A DNA stretch of 7,074 nucleotides from an uncultured Clostridia bacterium (GTDB taxonomy: Bacteria > Bacillota > Clostridia > Christensenellales > Borkfalkiaceae), in assembly GCA_934247855.1 (NCBI GenBank), contig CAKQKA010000081.1:1-7074 (forward strand), in the 5' to 3' direction. Below, piece by piece: positions 5,501 through 7,074 of this stretch. Positions within the stretch are counted from its first letter, which is position 1. Each line of letters opens with the position of its first letter. The notes under the pieces were generated by a model. That model ran no database searches. It had not been told where the DNA came from and was given only the letters and a program-made list of their open reading frames with translations. The position numbers were made by a program, and so were the translations under genes.

Positions 5501-7074
5501 TTGTTCTTCGCTGAATGCGGTGCGTTTGCCGGAAAGTCTCGAAACGATCGACGCTTCGGCATTCCAGGCATGCGGGATGAGAGAGGTTGTTGTTCCAGCC
5601 GGCGTTACCCGAATCGAAAATCAGACGTTCGAGGCATGTCAGTCGCTTGTCAAGGTGGTTTTGTCCGATAAAACGACGTCGATCGGCGAAAGCGCGTTTA
5701 ACGGGTGTTCTTCGTTGACGGAGATAAATTTCCCCGCCGAGCTGAAAGCTGTTAAAAATAGCGCTTTTTATAACTGTTCGTCATTGCTTAACGTAAATAT
5801 TCCGGGAACGCTTGACGAGGTAGGGGGTAGCGCGTTTTTCGGCTGTTCCTCGCTTCAGAGCGTAACTTTAAACGGTAATAATATCGCTTTGCCGGAAAGT
5901 GTTTTTGCGTATTGCGGCGCTCTTGAAACGGTAAACTTATCCGGCATAACGGAAATCGGTTACGAGGCGTTCAAAGCATGCTCGAATTTAGAGGAAATTT
6001 ATATTCCGCAAGGCGTAAAGACGATAGAGTCATGCGCTTTCGAATATTGCAGTTCGCTTGAAACGGTGTTTATTTCCTCAACGGTAAACACTTTGAGCGA
6101 CACTGCGTTTCAGGCCTGCGGGCGTATTTACGAGATATATAATCTGAGCGGGTTGCAAATAACGGCAAGCAATTCGAATTACGGCGATCTGACTGCAAAC
6201 GTATATAAAATTCATACGAATGCAAACGAAGCGCGTATGGATAAAGCAAAAACCGAAAACATCACGTTTATCAAGCCGGAAAGAGAATGGCTGTTGGTAA
6301 GATACGACGATCCCGAAAATTACCTCAGATTGGAAAACTATTCGATCGCAGGTTACAGTATAAACAGTTACAGAATAACCGACGGATTGTTTGCCGGCGG
6401 AAGTTATCAGAAACTCTATATCGGCGAAGCGGTGACAAGCATTGGCAAAAGCACCTTTAAAAGCAGTCAGCTGACTCAGGTCGAGTTTGCAAAATCGTCA
6501 AAAGTCACCGAGATACCCGAATACGCGTTTGACGGCTGCAGCGGATTGAGCAAAGTTGTTTTTGCAGACTCCGTAAAGACGATAGGGCAATACGCGTTTT
6601 CGACTTGTATGCTCGATAAAACCGAGAAATTACCCTCGTCGCTTAAAACGATCGGAACGTATGCGTTTGCATATTGCAATCTGAAATGCTTATATATTCC
6701 GAAATATCTTGAAACGGTGGGCAACGAAGCGTTTGTGGGTTGCGCGGAGCTTATCGAAATATACAATCTTTCATCGCTGAAAATCACTGCGGGAAGTACG
6801 AGTTACGGCGGCGTTGCGCGTTATGCTCTTGTCGTAAACAAAAGCGAAGACGCACCGAGGGTAATCGACTCCGCTGTAAACGGATATCGGTTCCTGAAGA
6901 TATCGGGCGTGTGGTATTTACATAGTGTAAACAATTTTGATTCTGCGCTGTTTGTATTGCCGCACAACGTTACAATCGGCGGTGAGAAAGTAGAAAAATA
7001 TAAAATCATGAGTAACGCGTTCTCCGGTTTTAATGGTTTTAGTTTCGTAATTCCCAAAGAGGTATCCGCAATCG
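2508..7074 (+). CDS. Giant BspA-type leucine-rich-repeat surface protein, 3' end missing
   Basis: One frame stays open from the ATG at 2508 to the right edge, giving 1522 codons with no stop. Domains in order: a beta-rich domain without signal peptide (1-150); a single membrane helix (about 155-178) preceded by KKYTKKHLFK, so N-terminus in and the rest outside; a short leading module (188-228); then about 44 LRR_5/BspA repeats (229 to the end). The repeat is about 23 residues with consensus I-G-x-x-A-F-x-G-C-S-S-L-x-x-I-x-I-P-x-x-V-x-x. About 33 repeats keep the Cys. The array is broken by three inserts of 82-85 residues (834-918, 1208-1289, 1416-1499) and two shorter inserts (588-629, 714-744). 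BspA-type LRRs form extended solenoids that bind host proteins, glycans or other cells; binding here is inference. The N-terminal anchor differs from BspA proteins carrying a cleaved signal peptide. The C-terminus is unseen, so a wall anchor or further domain cannot be excluded. Confidence 0.92.
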   Translation, partial: MGSAYKVAKYNTVKNGVGFVTLLKYAVIVENGEKYLVPLFFNNTDQQLDSLTVSVEEYDANNKTINKIEATLGELSASPKTSFGSDKKIKLSPSCSDVNVFVRKGVYGKYERANEPSGEVLSYKADTTYTDKQICELTDGKKYTKKHLFKSDFPATCFISILALFVLAFSFFSYLNYFKATQTTFLRDGCLYSFVDRENKKTVELIGFEGHNRSAVIPDYIEDYKVVKICTGAFSGQSILEKVTIEGSPEIEKGAFANFYSLTDIDLGKTTRIERQSFYGCTSLRTVVAPYVTVIDNMAFGSCRLLESVEISSETDRVIINDKAFFGCSSLRVFSCGADITADGGVTLLSDCVSLEKLSLKSLPDGIKTVTELTGRTYSLIELSIENLGVIGDNFCIDSFNLSKVTIGKLDDGNIGDNAFFGCSSLTEFNVNTTITSVGNRAFQNTKIASFEGASLERIGEYAFAENTELRSFSIGENITKIPEGLFDACAGLKEVNIQSDYKEIGANAFKDCSSLTSIYISENLKTIGDNAFSGCRALEKIELPASVTLIGDGAFLNCKKIKTLTIPYSVEAIGENLFYGCDSLAELTVPFVGRTSDDQSGIYYFFSSVGAERTAIPKKLKRITVTRGNAYDGIFAGAVNIEEVIFESLFDSIGENAFNGCSSLKKIVFPDKLKSIKPYAFYGCSSLVSMVIPDTVTEIGSGIFASCASLSELTVPFLGSTMYSAQPLSYFYDYYNDPYALTKIVIKGGLQIADGAFQDCMNLENVVLPDRLTRIGNDAFYNCNYLQSIDLPDTLTNIGDRAFAWCTSLRSITLPIGLKNIGDGAFGMCFHLYKVYNNSSINITAGSDTAYSGGIGENAIYVAKNGEAIPEGKYYDFEFIKSKDGTVYATGYEGNDYILNFPSVAILNDGVKYEKFKIAKYAFSYSAPARKITEVALSDGVTEIGNNAFDGCTELKAITFGKNVEVIGNSAFAGCYLLNSADLSSSLRSIGADAFGGCSSLNAVRLPESLETIDASAFQACGMREVVVPAGVTRIENQTFEACQSLVKVVLSDKTTSIGESAFNGCSSLTEINFPAELKAVKNSAFYNCSSLLNVNIPGTLDEVGGSAFFGCSSLQSVTLNGNNIALPESVFAYCGALETVNLSGITEIGYEAFKACSNLEEIYIPQGVKTIESCAFEYCSSLETVFISSTVNTLSDTAFQACGRIYEIYNLSGLQITASNSNYGDLTANVYKIHTNANEARMDKAKTENITFIKPEREWLLVRYDDPENYLRLENYSIAGYSINSYRITDGLFAGGSYQKLYIGEAVTSIGKSTFKSSQLTQVEFAKSSKVTEIPEYAFDGCSGLSKVVFADSVKTIGQYAFSTCMLDKTEKLPSSLKTIGTYAFAYCNLKCLYIPKYLETVGNEAFVGCAELIEIYNLSSLKITAGSTSYGGVARYALVVNKSEDAPRVIDSAVNGYRFLKISGVWYLHSVNNFDSALFVLPHNVTIGGEKVEKYKIMSNAFSGFNGFSFVIPKEVSAI
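2577..2819 (+). other. N-terminal cytosolic domain of the LRR protein, shared with the upstream gene
   Basis: Residues 24-104 of the LRR protein line up with residues 67-134 of the preceding membrane protein. Matching positions include Y25/Y68, N31-G32/N74-G75, K34/K77, L36/L79 and F40/F83. Both then show a strand with alternating hydrophobics (LTVSVEEYD against YDVVAFSVD), a turn, and a final strand after an S/E-rich loop (CSDVNVFV against TACVSISI). The match is by eye and weak in identity but consistent over the whole length. The domain lies before the membrane helix and is predicted cytosolic. I do not recognise the family. Confidence 0.55.
2970..3041 (+). other. Signal-anchor membrane helix of the LRR protein
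   Basis: Residues 155-178 are uniformly hydrophobic, centred on ISILALFVLAFSFF, with five Lys/His residues just before and few charges just after. By the positive-inside rule this is a type II signal anchor that exports the LRR part while keeping the first 150 residues in the cytosol. Confidence 0.75.
3069..3191 (+). repeat. Leading half of the type-A module, before the first LRR
   Basis: Residues 188-228 (starting DGCLYSF and containing ELIGFEGHN, then VIPDY and YKVVKI) match the second half of the large inserts found later. The best match is to the first insert, whose end reads YATGYEGND, then NFPSV and YEKFKI. It joins straight into the first LRR, so it probably serves as the cap of the solenoid. 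Confidence 0.5.
3480..3785 (+). repeat. In-frame 21-bp perfect direct repeat pair within LRR coding DNA
   Basis: The same 21 bases, five T then CGGTTGTTCGTCGCTG, occur at 3480-3500 and 3765-3785. The copies are 285 bp (95 codons) apart and in the same frame, both encoding FFGCSSL. Recombination between them would remove 95 residues without a frameshift. Confidence 0.8.
4269..4391 (+). repeat. Type-B insert, copy 1
   Basis: After an ordinary repeat (IGENLFYGCDSLAE) the chain reads LTVPFVGRT, then an aromatic-rich loop with YYFF, and re-enters the solenoid with PKKLKRITVTRG. The opening and exit match copy 2 at 4647-4739. This looks like a loop elaboration protruding from the LRR solenoid. Confidence 0.6.
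4647..4739 (+). repeat. Type-B insert, copy 2
   Basis: LTVPFLGST follows the repeat IGSGIFASCASLSE. An aromatic loop (YFYDYYNDPY) follows, and the solenoid resumes with LTKIVIKGG. The entry L-T-V-P-F-x-G and the Tyr/Phe-rich loop are shared with copy 1, but this copy is about ten residues shorter. Confidence 0.6.
5007..5261 (+). repeat. Type-A insert, copy 1 (85 residues)
   Basis: Residues 834-918 open with YKVYNNSSINITAGSD and continue through GTVYATGYEGND and FPSV to YEKFKI, then the LRR resumes at IAKYAF. The entry Y-x-[VI]-Y-N-x-S-x-[IL]-x-I-T-A and the exit Y-x-x-[FY]-[KR]-I-x-x-x-A-F are shared with the two later copies. Confidence 0.7.
6129..6374 (+). repeat. Type-A insert, copy 2 (82 residues)
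   Basis: Residues 1208-1289 open with YEIYNLSGLQITASNSNYG. The middle is more charged and diverged than in the other copies (NEARMDKAK, KPEREWLLVRYDD), and the exit reads YSINSYRITDGLF. It separates an LRR block of 13 repeats from one of 6. Confidence 0.7.
6753..7004 (+). repeat. Type-A insert, copy 3 (84 residues)
   Basis: Residues 1416-1499 open with IEIYNLSSLKITAGSTSYGG, nearly the same as copy 2, and end VEKYKIMSNAF, after which a new LRR block starts at the window edge. The middle contains GVWYLHSVNN and FVLPHN, matching the L-x-x-P strand of the other copies. Confidence 0.7.

Larger units (their letters stand above)
3192..7073 (+). repeat. Array of about 44 BspA-type LRRs (LRR_5)
   Basis: The protein-level repeat runs from residue 229 to the edge. 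Clear units include IGDNAFFGCSSL, IGDNAFSGCRAL, IGENAFNGCSSL, IGADAFGGCSSL and IGESAFNGCSSL. Most units are 22-24 residues. Two early units (about 3510-3700) are irregular and lack the A-F core. The arrangement between type-A inserts is about 24, 13 and 6 repeats, then a new block cut by the window edge. At DNA level the units are well diverged apart from short blocks such as GGTTGTTCGTCGCTG. Confidence 0.92.

Noticed and set aside
4319..7057. Other minus-strand frames (4319-4537, 5198-5416, 6476-6787, 6821-7057)
   Set aside because: All are antisense shadows of the LRR repeats with the same recurring peptide (xPxNAxxPI), not separate genes.
3192..7073. CRISPR-like or satellite repeat array
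   Set aside because: The periodicity is at protein level (about 23 residues) in one open frame, and the DNA units are diverged without conserved repeat and spacer structure.

Overview
The window looks like part of a low-to-moderate GC Gram-positive (Bacillota, Clostridia-type) genome. This is inferred from the 5S rRNA tail, AAGGAG-type ribosome binding sites, a near-consensus sigma-A promoter, T-rich hairpin terminators and a very large BspA-type leucine-rich-repeat (LRR_5) surface protein of the kind common in gut Clostridia. The sequence alone does not support a finer assignment.

Layout, left to right, with all genes on the + strand. Bases 1-72 are the 3' part of a 5S rRNA, followed by a plausible terminator. 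Bases 112-307 are non-coding and hold a diverged 51-nt tandem repeat. Bases 308-1345 encode a complete integral-membrane acyltransferase (Acyl_transf_3 / PF01757 type), with a good intrinsic terminator just after it. Bases 1412-1704 are an AT-rich non-coding stretch with two diverged direct repeats 75 nt apart. A strong promoter at 1705-1733 (TTGACA, 17-bp spacer, extended TAAAAT) opens a two-gene operon. Its leader is about 100 nt and begins with a long hairpin.

The operon holds a 222-residue membrane protein (1840-2508) and, overlapping it by one base (TAATG), an open reading frame from 2508 to the right edge. That second frame has no stop in the window, so at least 1522 residues are visible. 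It has an N-terminal cytosolic-looking beta-rich domain, one signal-anchor helix, and then about 44 BspA-type LRRs. The LRRs are interrupted by two kinds of recurring insert module.

The most interesting observation is that the soluble domain of the small membrane protein and the N-terminal domain of the giant LRR protein appear to be related, and both are predicted to lie on the cytosolic side of the membrane. This suggests a dedicated pair: an extracellular LRR arm joined through the membrane to a domain whose relative sits in its operon partner. The function is unknown, and surface adhesion or sensing is only inferred.
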